Source: Candidatus Thorarchaeota archaeon SMTZ1-45 (GTDB taxonomy: Archaea; Asgardarchaeota; Thorarchaeia; Thorarchaeales; Thorarchaeaceae). From it: a DNA stretch of 62,761 nucleotides. The stretch is from positions 1 through 62,761 of the forward strand of contig LRSL01000001.1 of the NCBI GenBank assembly GCA_001563335.1. The letters are read 5' to 3'. Position numbers and translations under genes: made by a program. This document shows, piece by piece, positions 1 through 6,967 of this stretch (positions are counted from its first letter, which is position 1; every line of letters begins with the position of its first letter). The notes beneath the pieces were generated by a model. The model searched no databases, was not told the origin of the DNA, and worked only from the letters and a program-made list of their open reading frames with translations.

Positions 1-294
1 CAGAAAGTGCGCGTTGTTTTGATGGGCGCTTCTGAAAATGACCCAGTTAAGATCGAATTGATCTCTCCGCTTAGTGAAGACTCGCCAGTAACAGAACTGC
101 TGAAGAAACGACAAGCACTCTATCATTTATGCTACTCAGTTCCAGACATTGAAGATGCTAAGAGGAAAGCTCGTAAGAATGGTGCCATTGTGATTGCTAA
201 TCCTGTTGAAGCATCTCTTTTTGATAATCGAAAGATATGCTTCCTATTTACTAAGGACCATTATGTTGTGGAGCTTGTTGAAGGTGAACATTGA
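1..294 (+). CDS. VOC-superfamily protein, methylmalonyl-CoA epimerase-like (5' truncated by window edge)
   Basis: The reading frame is already open at base 1, so the N-terminus lies outside the window; about 97 C-terminal residues remain. What is visible is the second half of a vicinal-oxygen-chelate fold: a strand ending in KIELISPLSEDSPV, a helix-forming ELLKKR, then HLCYSVPDIEDA (a metal-ligand His in VOC enzymes) and a closing strand FTKDHYVVELVE with the usual terminal Glu ligand. It resembles the complete epimerase at 62320-62727, which has the same KVRV...IELLEP...DDSPI layout, but here the GGGIHHIA signature reads ALYHLCYS, so the substrate may differ. The function could be epimerase, glyoxalase or an uncharacterised VOC enzyme. 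Confidence 0.7.
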   Translation, partial: QKVRVVLMGASENDPVKIELISPLSEDSPVTELLKKRQALYHLCYSVPDIEDAKRKARKNGAIVIANPVEASLFDNRKICFLFTKDHYVVELVEGEH

Positions 295-303
295 ATCTCA
301 TTA

Positions 304-1215
304 TCAAGCCTGAGCAACAAAGACCTTCGAGAAGAGATTGAATAGAGGTTCTATGTATTCCGTGTTCATATTAGCGTAGACATGATTGCACATGTCTATG
401 AACTTGTTTGCTCGCTCATCGGCGAACTCATCTATTCCAATTATTTTCTTTGCTCTTTTGGTGATATCCCTCACAAGTCCCTTTGCATTCTTGTCCTCAC
501 CAAAGATATCTGTTGCATCTTGCTCAACACGCTTAAGCTGACTCTTGACCCTGATGTCAGAAACATCATCTGCGCCAAACCCCTTCACAACATCCATGAG
601 AACATCAAGAATTCCATTGTGTAGTCCTGCTACAAGTGCTTCAATCTCATATGCAGTGAACCTTACATTGGTACCTTCTCCACTGAGTTGCCATTTCAAA
701 TCGCTGCTTCTACTCACTGCTATCTTTCTCTGACCCACAGTAACTATCTCATCAAAGAACCTCGAATCGATGCTACTCTTGATCGAAGTCTTAACTATCG
801 CAGCCTCTGGAAGTCGCAACTTGATTGAATTCCCTCCATTAGTGACCACGAGACACATACCATCTGAGGGCGTTATCTTCTTGACATAGTCTGAGGGTGG
901 TGCGACCTCAACTGGAGGCAAATGCTTGAGTTTCTCTGCCAACTCCCTGATTTCAGGTTCAGTACAGATGTAGGTATTTTTATCTCCAGAAATCGAAATC
1001 GTGCCATCATCAGCACGATCAAATGTGATTTTGTTTCCTCCACCAACATCAGTTGTCTTTAGATATTCTTGCTTATAGCTACGTGCTGTTTGTGCAAGTT
1101 TTTCTAAGGCTGCTGCAACCATATGGGCTTCTCCATAACCCAAGGTAATCTCTGCACTTCCCTCGGTTCCGCGGCCGATACCAAGAGCTCCATCTTGTCT
1201 TATTTTGACGTACAC
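304..1215 (-). CDS. Hypothetical protein with internal beta-beta-alpha repeats
   Basis: A 303-residue protein of no family I recognise. It starts at a GTG placed 6 bases after AGGTGG, which supports the start. There is no signal peptide or membrane segment, so it is probably cytosolic. The N-terminal two thirds hold a repeated unit of about 38 residues: residues 2-41, 61-99 and 163-199 each run as a charged Asp-Gly turn, a glycine-flanked strand, then an acidic helix (EIRELAEKLKHL, EIEALVAGLHN). A weaker fourth copy may lie near 113-142. The last 90 residues are predicted helical and acidic/basic mixed. It lies convergent to the preceding VOC gene. Its role is unknown. Confidence 0.7.
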   Translation of the reverse strand: MYVKIRQDGALGIGRGTEGSAEITLGYGEAHMVAAALEKLAQTARSYKQEYLKTTDVGGGNKITFDRADDGTISISGDKNTYICTEPEIRELAEKLKHLPPVEVAPPSDYVKKITPSDGMCLVVTNGGNSIKLRLPEAAIVKTSIKSSIDSRFFDEIVTVGQRKIAVSRSSDLKWQLSGEGTNVRFTAYEIEALVAGLHNGILDVLMDVVKGFGADDVSDIRVKSQLKRVEQDATDIFGEDKNAKGLVRDITKRAKKIIGIDEFADERANKFIDMCNHVYANMNTEYIEPLFNLFSKVFVAQA

Positions 1216-1324
1216 GACCTTCCACCTATCGAAAATAGGTGTAGTTCATTGAAAACTATTGTGGAGATATCAGTCCATAACAGTATAGTCATAAGATATC
1301 CATCTGATGAAGTCATGAGGCACT

Positions 1325-1498
1325 ATGACTGACGATGAAACTCCTAAGGTTACCATGATGCTCCCAGGAGTATCACATGAAGAGGTTACCTGCCCTTTCA
1401 GTAAAGGACGGTTGAAGAGGATTGGTGATGCTCTTGTATTCTTCATGCTTTTTGTGACTCCTATCCTATTCCTTCTTGCTCTACTAACCACTAGATGA
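1325..1498 (+). CDS. Small single-pass membrane protein (57 aa)
   Basis: A short reading frame with ATG at 1325, preceded by GAGG four bases upstream, encodes 57 residues. The N-terminal 30 residues are polar and contain one Cys (VTCPFSKGRLKR); residues about 35-55 form one hydrophobic helix (VFFMLFVTPILFLLALL) followed by a short TTR tail. The positive charge just before the helix suggests the N-terminus stays in the cytoplasm. The gene is followed within 25 bases by a strong hairpin (1523-1547), as expected for the end of a transcript. An ORF on the other strand over this stretch lacks such features. Function unknown; a small regulatory or assembly membrane peptide is possible. Confidence 0.55.
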   Translation: MTDDETPKVTMMLPGVSHEEVTCPFSKGRLKRIGDALVFFMLFVTPILFLLALLTTR

Positions 1499-1522
1499 AA
1501 CTAATTTTTCACCAGAATTAAG

Positions 1523-1547
1523 TGCAGAAGGCTGAAAGCCTTCTGCA
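1523..1547. terminator. Perfect 11-bp hairpin between convergent genes
   Basis: TGCAGAAGGCT at 1523-1533 pairs perfectly with AGCCTTCTGCA at 1537-1547 around a GAA triloop. It sits between the stops of the plus-strand small membrane gene and the minus-strand gene at 1558-1917, so it could serve both directions as a terminator or 3'-end stabiliser. There is no long U-tract, which archaeal termination would normally use. Confidence 0.55.
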
Positions 1548-1557
1548 GTGAACGATT

Positions 1558-1917
1558 CTAAATCGAGTCTTTCACATCAAAAGCTAGAGTACCTGCTTCC
1601 TTTGTCTTGAGTGAGATGTCGATAGTATGCTCGCCTTCAGGTAGTGCTTCGCCCTTGATGTGTATCTCTATTTCAACACCAACTTTGATTGGGAATGAGT
1701 TGTCCTCACTTATTTCAGATCCTTTGACTTCACCATCTACGGATCTGATTATCGTGGAGTCTAGTGGATACTCATTACCATTCACTTTGATTGGTGCTAC
1801 AGCTGTTGTAGTACCGGGTGATAATGAGTTCTTGAGTTTAAACGAAAAGCCATCTTCGACGTTTTCGAGGCTTCCCTTTATGTATAGCTTCCTCAAAAGG
1901 AATGCTGGAATCTGCAT
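1558..1917 (-). CDS. Conserved-looking small beta-rich protein (119 aa)
   Basis: A 119-residue protein beginning MQIPAFLLRKLY, then alternating strands and turns (GFSFKLKN, STIIRSVDGE, EIEIHIKGE, HTIDISLKTKE) ending in AFDVKDSI. There is no signal peptide or TM helix. The pattern resembles short archaeal beta-sandwich proteins that databases sometimes label as hydroxymethylglutaryl-CoA-reductase-like because of a shared accessory domain; no HMG-CoA reductase catalytic motif is present, so that label would be misleading. It stands alone between a hairpin and a divergent gene. Function unknown. Confidence 0.65.
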   Translation of the reverse strand: MQIPAFLLRKLYIKGSLENVEDGFSFKLKNSLSPGTTTAVAPIKVNGNEYPLDSTIIRSVDGEVKGSEISEDNSFPIKVGVEIEIHIKGEALPEGEHTIDISLKTKEAGTLAFDVKDSI

Positions 1918-2097
1918 TATGTCATATAGCCTCCAACTAATTCTATGATGGCTTGCAATCTTGTCAATCTTTTATAATTTCCGAAGTTGACCGGGACTTG
2001 ATTCTCCATTGTTTTCTTAGCTGTGGAATATCTAAAAAAAGTAATAAGTACTCAAGCACCGAATGGGCTTGAAACCCATCTTGAAGGAGAGAATTGG

Positions 2098-2466
2098 TTG
2101 CAGTTCGATTTCTTTAACATATTCGATGACATTTTTGGATCATTCACTATGATGTTCACAGTAATCATGATTGTTGTCGTTGTGATCGTGATTATTGTTG
2201 TTGTTTTTGCCTGTAGAGCAAGTTCAGGAATTGCGAGTGCTGTAGCTCGGGGTTTTACTATCGAGGCACCATCATTTGTCATTCCTGAGAGATATAGAGG
2301 TGAGAGGAGATCAGATGGTTCTGAGATTAAGACTGTCAGGCTTCCAGACAGGTGTCCTTCTTGCGGAGCTGCAATAAGCCATGAAGACATCGACTGGACA
2401 GGTCCTCTTGAGGCAAAATGCAACTATTGCGGTGGCACTCTAAAAGCCTCGTTTGAACGGATCTAA
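2098..2466 (+). CDS. Membrane-anchored zinc-ribbon protein
   Basis: The likely start is TTG 2098, seven bases after AAGGAGA; an in-frame GTG at 2023 would add 25 residues but has no ribosome site. The protein begins with an aromatic-acidic segment (QFDFFNIFDDIF), then one strongly hydrophobic helix rich in Val/Ile ending near CRASSG, a linker with ERYRGERRSDG, and a C-terminal treble-clef or ribbon: CPSCGA then CNYCGG, two CxxC pairs 24 residues apart. This predicts a short membrane anchor carrying one zinc-binding module on the cytoplasmic face. Similar anchor-plus-ribbon designs, with the order reversed, occur at 52549 and 52941. Possible role in protein-protein contacts at the membrane; no specific function can be assigned. 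Confidence 0.65.
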   Translation: MQFDFFNIFDDIFGSFTMMFTVIMIVVVVIVIIVVVFACRASSGIASAVARGFTIEAPSFVIPERYRGERRSDGSEIKTVRLPDRCPSCGAAISHEDIDWTGPLEAKCNYCGGTLKASFERI

Positions 2467-2628
2467 TGTTCTATTGTCCCAGACAAACTGGGCTATACTT
2501 AGTGGCATTAATCTTGAGATTTCATGAGGACATCAGAGTGTCATATATATCCAAATATGAGGAAGCTTTTTCACTGACATAACACGCCACATATGTAGGA
2601 CTTGCGCTGCCCCGTCGAGGAAAACCCA

Positions 2629-2919
2629 ATGGTCGATGCGCTCGAGATGCAAGAGGATGGTACAACACTCTCTGTAAATATCAACAGGGAGAACCTACTA
2701 CCTGATCGAGTCTTTTGCATCGTTGATAACATAAACAAGAATGTCTACATATGGTTGGGTAAGGAAGCAAATGTGCGCAAGAGATTTGTTGGAGCACAAG
2801 TTGCAAGCAAAATTCGTGGAGAATTGAGTACTGGGTTTAGGGTTCGTTCATTGGACCAAGGAGATGAAACTACGGATTTTTTCAACTCGTTGACGCCTGA
2901 CTACCTGACTGAGGAATAG
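2629..2919 (+). CDS. Single gelsolin-like domain protein
   Basis: ATG 2629 follows GAGG by eight bases, giving 96 residues. The core matches a gelsolin/villin repeat: LLPDRVFCIVDNINKNVYIW, in which strand DxxxxxVYxWLGK is followed by a helix beginning ANVRKRFVGAQVASKI, then a strand region GFRVRSLDQGDE and an acidic/aromatic tail (TTDFFNSL) that corresponds to the end of a gelsolin repeat. In eukaryotes such repeats bind actin and calcium; Asgard archaea are known to encode short profilin and gelsolin homologs that act on actin. A single-domain form could cap or bind Asgard actin, but ligand residues cannot be judged without structure. The upstream 160 bases hold no other gene. Confidence 0.75.
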   Translation: MVDALEMQEDGTTLSVNINRENLLPDRVFCIVDNINKNVYIWLGKEANVRKRFVGAQVASKIRGELSTGFRVRSLDQGDETTDFFNSLTPDYLTEE

Positions 2920-2994
2920 GTTTCTAATCACTACCACAAGATTCTATTGAGTATCAGATATCGAACGTTAGAGGTCAACAATTTGAGAGGACTA

Positions 2995-4026
2995 ATGAAG
3001 ACTGCCAAAGGCGTTGGTAACTTGGAGCTCAGAGAGCTTGAAGTACCAAAACCAAAAAGAGATGAGGTCTTGATAGAGGTTGCAGCTGCAGGTATCTGCG
3101 GCACGGATGTTCATATAAAACATGATCAAGCATTCTACACTCCTCCGGTGGTCTTAGGTCATGAATATTCGGGCACAGTAGTGGATGTTGGACTGGATGT
3201 GACCTCTGTAAAAGTGGGTGACTCTGTTGTGTCTCCTGCTACCGCATATTGTGGCAAATGTCATCAATGTAAGACTGGTCATATGAATCGATGCACTTCT
3301 GAAAATAAGAGAATCTTAGGGACATCAAGAGCTAACGGTGCTTTCGCAAAATACCTTGTTGTTCCAGATTATATTGTACATCAAGTACCAACAGGAGTTT
3401 CTATGGAAGAAGCTGCACTTGCTGAACCCATGGCTTGTGTAGTTCATTCAGTAATCGATAAAACTCCAATCTGTCCGGGTGACGTGGTGGTTGTGCAAGG
3501 TCCTGGTACTATGGGACTGATGGCGACTCAAGTAGCGAAAGCAATGGGCGCTGGAAAAGTCATAGTGACTGGAGTATCTTCAGACCAGTGGCGGTTTGAC
3601 ATAGCAAAGAGGATTGGAGCAGACATGACCATTGATGTGCAAGGAGAAGAGATTCCTATTGACATCATCAATGCTGAAACTGATGGTCGTGGGGCTGATG
3701 CTGTTATTGAAGCGTCTGGAGCTTGTGTCGCTTGCACCCAAGCTTTGGACTTTGTGAAGGTTGCTGGTCATGTGACACTTCTAGGTGTGCGAGGACGCCC
3801 TGCTGACATAGATCTTGACCCAATCATCGTAAAAGAACTCACTATGTCTGGAACCTGGGGCACTCTTCCGTCTTCCTGGGTCACAACTCTGCGACTCATG
3901 TCATCTCGGAAGGTGGATGTTTCTCCACTTATCACACATCGAATATCACTCTCGGAATGGGAGAAAGGCTTTGAGTTAATGGAAAGCCAAAAAGCAATCA
4001 AGGTCCTCTTCAATAATTTTAATTGA
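2995..4026 (+). CDS. Zinc-dependent medium-chain alcohol/polyol dehydrogenase
   Basis: ATG 2995 follows GAGAGG at four bases; the 343-residue length is typical of the MDR family. The N-terminal GroES-like domain carries the catalytic zinc site (GICGTDVHIKH and GHEYSG) and the four-Cys structural zinc lobe (CGKCHQCKTGHMNRC). The Rossmann domain follows with GPGTMGLMATQVAKAMGA, a NAD(P)-binding loop. Overall pattern is closest to sorbitol, threonine 3- or similar secondary alcohol dehydrogenases. The stop overlaps or abuts the cupin gene at 4044, so both are probably cotranscribed, perhaps in sugar-alcohol or hydroxy-acid metabolism. The exact substrate cannot be read from sequence. Confidence 0.88.
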   Translation: MKTAKGVGNLELRELEVPKPKRDEVLIEVAAAGICGTDVHIKHDQAFYTPPVVLGHEYSGTVVDVGLDVTSVKVGDSVVSPATAYCGKCHQCKTGHMNRCTSENKRILGTSRANGAFAKYLVVPDYIVHQVPTGVSMEEAALAEPMACVVHSVIDKTPICPGDVVVVQGPGTMGLMATQVAKAMGAGKVIVTGVSSDQWRFDIAKRIGADMTIDVQGEEIPIDIINAETDGRGADAVIEASGACVACTQALDFVKVAGHVTLLGVRGRPADIDLDPIIVKELTMSGTWGTLPSSWVTTLRLMSSRKVDVSPLITHRISLSEWEKGFELMESQKAIKVLFNNFN

Positions 4027-4043
4027 AGGTGGATTGCATTACA

Positions 4044-4391
4044 ATGTTTCTCACAAAGGATGTTTCTCCAGATGAATATGAGGTCTATGAAACCCCTGGA
4101 ATGAAAGGTGTTAGGCGCAGGAATTTTCTAAATCCTGAGAACTCGTCCAAGAATTTTGCTTTACGTGCTTATACTATCGAACCTAGTGGCCATACATCTT
4201 ATGATAAGCATCCGCATGAGCATGGTGTTTACATGTTGAGTGGAAAAGCAGTTGTCAAAGTTGGAGAGGATGAATTTATACTGACACCTGGAGATGTCCT
4301 TCATATTCGTGCTAACGAACCCCACCAGTTCTTCAACTATGGGTCTGAACTAGTAAAATTTCTCTGTGTCCGAGATTTTATTTCTCCCTAG
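4044..4391 (+). CDS. Cupin-domain protein
   Basis: A 115-residue single cupin. Motif 1 is seen as GHTSYDKHPHEHGVYMLSG with three histidines in the metal-ligand region, motif 2 as PGDVLHIRANEPHQFFN with the last ligand His. Such domains bind a divalent metal and act as isomerases, dioxygenases or sugar-binding regulators. An alternative TTG at 4023 overlaps the dehydrogenase stop; ATG 4044 is preferred because GGTGG lies 11 bases upstream. Translational coupling with the dehydrogenase is likely, so it may act on the same substrate. Its 3' end overlaps the convergent AhpD-like gene by 14 bases. Confidence 0.85.
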   Translation: MFLTKDVSPDEYEVYETPGMKGVRRRNFLNPENSSKNFALRAYTIEPSGHTSYDKHPHEHGVYMLSGKAVVKVGEDEFILTPGDVLHIRANEPHQFFNYGSELVKFLCVRDFISP

Positions 4392-4728
4392 GTGCCCATG
4401 TATCCAGACAGTCCTGTACAGTAGCTATATGCGATGCTGCTGGGCCTCCACCCATTACTATAGCAACAGAACAAGCCTCCATTATTTCCTCCCTTGTTGC
4501 TCCTAGAGTAAGAGCCTGTTTTGTATGATAGACCATACATTCCTCACAAGGGTTCAGAACGGAAACCACGATACAAATTATCTCTTTGAACTTTGCAGAT
4601 AAAGCACCATCTTTGTGTACTGTCTTCTGAAGGTCTGTGAATGCATTTCTTGCCTCAGGAATATCTCGGTTTAGTGCACCAAAGTGTTTCATGAAACTTT
4701 TCAGTGTCTTTTCAACATCATCAGTCAT
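4378..4728 (-). CDS. AhpD-like carboxymuconolactone decarboxylase family protein
   Basis: A 116-residue protein of the AhpD/CMD fold. The AhpD catalytic signature is fully spaced: Glu49, twelve residues later Cys61 in CEEC, Cys64, then His68 (Glu-x11-Cys-x2-Cys-x3-His); the second His of the mycobacterial motif is replaced by Glu63. Helical context (ALTLGATREEIMEA and VMGGGPAASHIATV) matches the family. AhpD-type proteins use the CxxC pair as a thiol peroxidase or disulfide reductase and in mycobacteria take electrons from lipoylated E2. Here it lies 17 bases downstream of a lipoate ligase gene on the same strand, which supports a lipoate-linked redox role. Start ATG 4728 avoids overlap with the ligase. 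Confidence 0.82.
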   Translation of the reverse strand: MTDDVEKTLKSFMKHFGALNRDIPEARNAFTDLQKTVHKDGALSAKFKEIICIVVSVLNPCEECMVYHTKQALTLGATREEIMEACSVAIVMGGGPAASHIATVQDCLDTWAPREK

Positions 4729-4745
4729 TCGAACATTCCCCAAAT

Positions 4746-5540
4746 TCACTGGGCTAGTAAACCCAAATTCCATTCGGACTGAGAATAGCGGCTCTGATAT
4801 AAAGCCTCTGCAGTGTTCCTCTCCTCCAATGAAAAACTTCCTTTCTGAACGGGCTTTCCCGAAATCTTCTCGATACATTTAGCTATAGCAATCTTGATTG
4901 TGTCATCTGAGGGACAACGACTTACATGGTCTGCAATGTTCGTCACATTATCTCGTTTACTCTTCATACATCGAATCCTAGCTCTGTCTCGTAGAAAAAC
5001 AGGTTGCCCCTCTGGAGGTGAAAGACTCTGATGAAGCATGGGAATATCTGATTTGATAAGCAACGTTCCATGTAGAAACGCAACATTTCTCTTAAGCCAA
5101 CCCGCAGTCCCGGTTATTTTCAAGTCATTTATCCTAATACATGAGCCAAAAGGGTCATACTTGCTGGGAATCCCAACTGATTGCAGCGCTTCAGAAACAC
5201 CACCAATGAATGTTTCATAAATTTCTTTCAATGTCTGTGGGACATAATTTGCACTACGTTTCACACATATTGAGAAATTTAGGTTTCCCAAATCGTGATA
5301 AACTGCGCCACCTCCTGTAAAACGACGAGCAATTTCGATCTTCTTTTTTTTACAGAAGGACAGGTTTACCTCTTCATGAACACACTGAAATCTGCCAATC
5401 ACAACTGCTCTCTCAGAACGCCAAAACCGCAGGGTATCTTGCTTTTCTTCTTGATCTGCTGCGACTCGAGCGATTGCTTCATCAAATGCAAGGTTTTGAT
5501 ACACATTCGTGCAATCCTCTTCTATCAGCCGCCAGGTCAT
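4746..5540 (-). CDS. lplA: Lipoate-protein ligase A family (catalytic domain)
   Basis: A 264-residue LplA/BPL-fold ligase. The signature RRFTGGGAVYHDLGNLNFS at residues 72-90 is near-perfect, and the catalytic lysine region LKITGTAGWLK with downstream HGTLL (residues about 140-160) is present. The length is that of archaeal LplA, which often lacks the small C-terminal accessory domain and needs a separate LplB partner; none was found nearby. It would attach lipoate (or octanoate) to the E2 lipoyl domain at 12045-13277. ATG 5540 is preceded by a symmetrical A/T element at 5555-5564 (ATTATATAAT) that may be the TATA box. First gene of a two-gene unit with the AhpD-like protein. Confidence 0.88.
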   Translation of the reverse strand: MTWRLIEEDCTNVYQNLAFDEAIARVAADQEEKQDTLRFWRSERAVVIGRFQCVHEEVNLSFCKKKKIEIARRFTGGGAVYHDLGNLNFSICVKRSANYVPQTLKEIYETFIGGVSEALQSVGIPSKYDPFGSCIRINDLKITGTAGWLKRNVAFLHGTLLIKSDIPMLHQSLSPPEGQPVFLRDRARIRCMKSKRDNVTNIADHVSRCPSDDTIKIAIAKCIEKISGKPVQKGSFSLEERNTAEALYQSRYSQSEWNLGLLAQ

Positions 5541-5625
5541 CAGCACATCACTCTATTATATAATCCTATATTCTTCATACACACATTCCTGATTAGCTTG
5601 TTGTAATCATAGAATGAATTGGTTA

Positions 5626-5746
5626 GCCGGTGGCAAAATTAGGTTGCTCACCACCGGCGGGAGGCCTCAGAGCAACTGTTGAGGCTTGGAGCAGATGTCG
5701 TATTCGAGGCTGACACGAATAGTACGTGTCAACAATCAGTCTGCTC
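5626..5746. ncRNA. Candidate structured RNA with kissing-loop architecture
   Basis: Three consecutive stem-loops fill this intergenic stretch. Hairpin 1 pairs 5626-5633 (GCCGGTGG) with 5651-5658. Hairpin 2 pairs 5662-5670 with 5679-5687 (nine pairs, two G-T). Hairpin 3 has an outer stem 5689-5695 (GAGCAGA) with 5740-5746 and an inner stem 5711-5717 (TGACACG) with 5725-5731. The loop of hairpin 1 contains GTTGCTC (5643-5649), perfectly complementary to GAGCAAC (5670-5676) at hairpin 2's loop, giving A-B-A'-C-B'-C' order as in a kissing-loop complex. Strand cannot be fixed; both neighbours read minus, where it would lie about 85 bases upstream of lplA, so a leader element or independent small RNA are both possible. 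It is not a recognisable tRNA, RNase P or SRP RNA. Confidence 0.45.
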
Positions 5747-5798
5747 TTTAGAATATAAGGTCACCATGTTCTTGATTGACAAAAGGATCATTAGAAAC

Positions 5799-6197
5799 CT
5801 ATGAGAGTATGTGACCACATTCATGGCAGGTTAGCGAACCTGGACGAAGTCGAGTTCCACAATATGGACACATTCTTCCTTGTGGAGGTGTTTCTAAATA
5901 TGGGTCAGAATAAACTTGTCGCGAACCTAGTACAAATCTGCCTGAAGTGTTGATATTTCTGAGTCCAATTTGGTCTGCATAGAACTCCGTATATCCACAA
6001 TCAGCACAGGTGAAAGACTCCAAAGTAGCGGTTGAAAATCCTGGTAGGTCAATTCTGACGTGATGTTCTCCTGCTATCTTATGAGGTCCTGCTATTCTGT
6101 TGCTCCCGCATTTTGGACAAGTATTGGTTTGAATCATCTCACTTTCATGTGAGAATTTTGTCTGAAGACAAATAATGCTTTGGCAATCACTAGACAT
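5799..6197 (-). CDS. Double zinc-ribbon protein
   Basis: A 132-residue protein with two zinc-binding modules. The first is formed by CPKCGSNR and CADCGYTEFY around a central beta hairpin; the second, near the C-terminus, is CPYCGTRL followed by CHECGHIL. This is the layout of small archaeal nucleic-acid or partner-binding ribbon proteins. ATG 6197 overlaps the cruF stop by eight bases, so it probably ends the carotenoid minus-strand unit; an internal ATG at 6137 just before the first ribbon is an alternative start. A regulatory or accessory role to the carotenoid genes is possible but unsupported. Confidence 0.65.
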   Translation of the reverse strand: MSSDCQSIICLQTKFSHESEMIQTNTCPKCGSNRIAGPHKIAGEHHVRIDLPGFSTATLESFTCADCGYTEFYADQIGLRNINTSGRFVLGSRQVYSDPYLETPPQGRMCPYCGTRLRPGSLTCHECGHILS

Positions 6198-6951
6198 TGC
6201 TATTATTCAATAGATAGTACCCAATGAGTATAGACAATATTAGACCAATTCCTAGGGGCATTAGCAAACCAGTCCACAGTGAAAAACCAGTCCAAAATGA
6301 CAAACTAATGAAAAGACTACTTGAAACCTCAATGGGGATTTCTATTTGAATCTGCTTGATTCTTTGTAGGAAGTAGTATAGGATTATCGATGCAATGAAT
6401 GCTGTCAAAAACCATCCTATGTAGTTGGTAATTGGAATGCCATAATAGGGTCCTGGAGTCAGCCAGACCCAAATACTCAGCACAACTGCAGCTGGGTCTA
6501 GCACCATGTCAACAAGAACTAGAATGACTGCGCTAAGCACCAAATGTAACCTCCAATCATAGATTAATTTTGTAGAGATTGTTAAACTGCCAAATATCAA
6601 AGGTGCAAAGGCAAATGCCACACTCCATGGAACTAGCCCGAAAATCTTGAATCCCATCCAGTCACTATAATAGAATTCACCATAAGGCAGTCCCGTTGTA
6701 ATTCCAATGGCTTCTACAATTATCGGAAATATGCCAAAGAAGACAATCAAGATTAGTCCCCATTTTACACCAATCCAACGAATAAGGAAATAGTAGGAAG
6801 GAACTGAAAGAAGTACAATGAATAATGCAGAAACCCATGTAACAGCACCACCAATGGAAACATTAGCAACAAGCCAACTAGCAAGAAAGAAGGATATAGC
6901 AAAGATGAGGATTATCAGTTTCTTCATTTCAATGATAGATTTAGATGACAT
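6190..6951 (-). CDS. cruF: Carotenoid hydratase, CruF/DUF422 family (bisanhydrobacterioruberin hydratase-like)
   Basis: A 253-residue polytopic membrane protein with about seven hydrophobic helices. Conserved CruF features are visible: EAIGITTGLPYGEFYY, then a central DMVLDPAAV, and GPYYGIPITNYIGWF. The haloarchaeal CruF adds water across the psi ends of bisanhydrobacterioruberin to give bacterioruberin. It follows the elongase by 16 bases and lies third in the order desaturase-elongase-hydratase, the same order as the haloarchaeal crtD-lyeJ-cruF unit. GGAG ten bases before ATG 6951 supports the start. The bacterial homologs hydrate other carotenoids, so the product is inferred from the neighbours. 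Confidence 0.82.
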   Translation of the reverse strand: MSSKSIIEMKKLIILIFAISFFLASWLVANVSIGGAVTWVSALFIVLLSVPSYYFLIRWIGVKWGLILIVFFGIFPIIVEAIGITTGLPYGEFYYSDWMGFKIFGLVPWSVAFAFAPLIFGSLTISTKLIYDWRLHLVLSAVILVLVDMVLDPAAVVLSIWVWLTPGPYYGIPITNYIGWFLTAFIASIILYYFLQRIKQIQIEIPIEVSSSLFISLSFWTGFSLWTGLLMPLGIGLILSILIGYYLLNNSNV

Positions 6952-6967
6952 CGATAGCTCGCTCCAA

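Noticed and set aside
1..294. First gene as a duplicate end of the epimerase at the far end of the window (circular junction)
   Set aside because: The two proteins differ at the GGGIHHIA signature and in most residues, so they are paralogs at most.
1270..1491. 73-residue ORF on minus over the small membrane gene
   Set aside because: It has no ribosome site, is composed of mixed charged and hydrophobic residues without a fold pattern, and is antisense to a better supported frame.
5689..5746. Possible tRNA with a 7-bp acceptor-like stem
   Set aside because: The distance between the stem arms is only 58 bases, there is no D-arm, anticodon arm or T-loop in the right place, and no CCA-compatible end.
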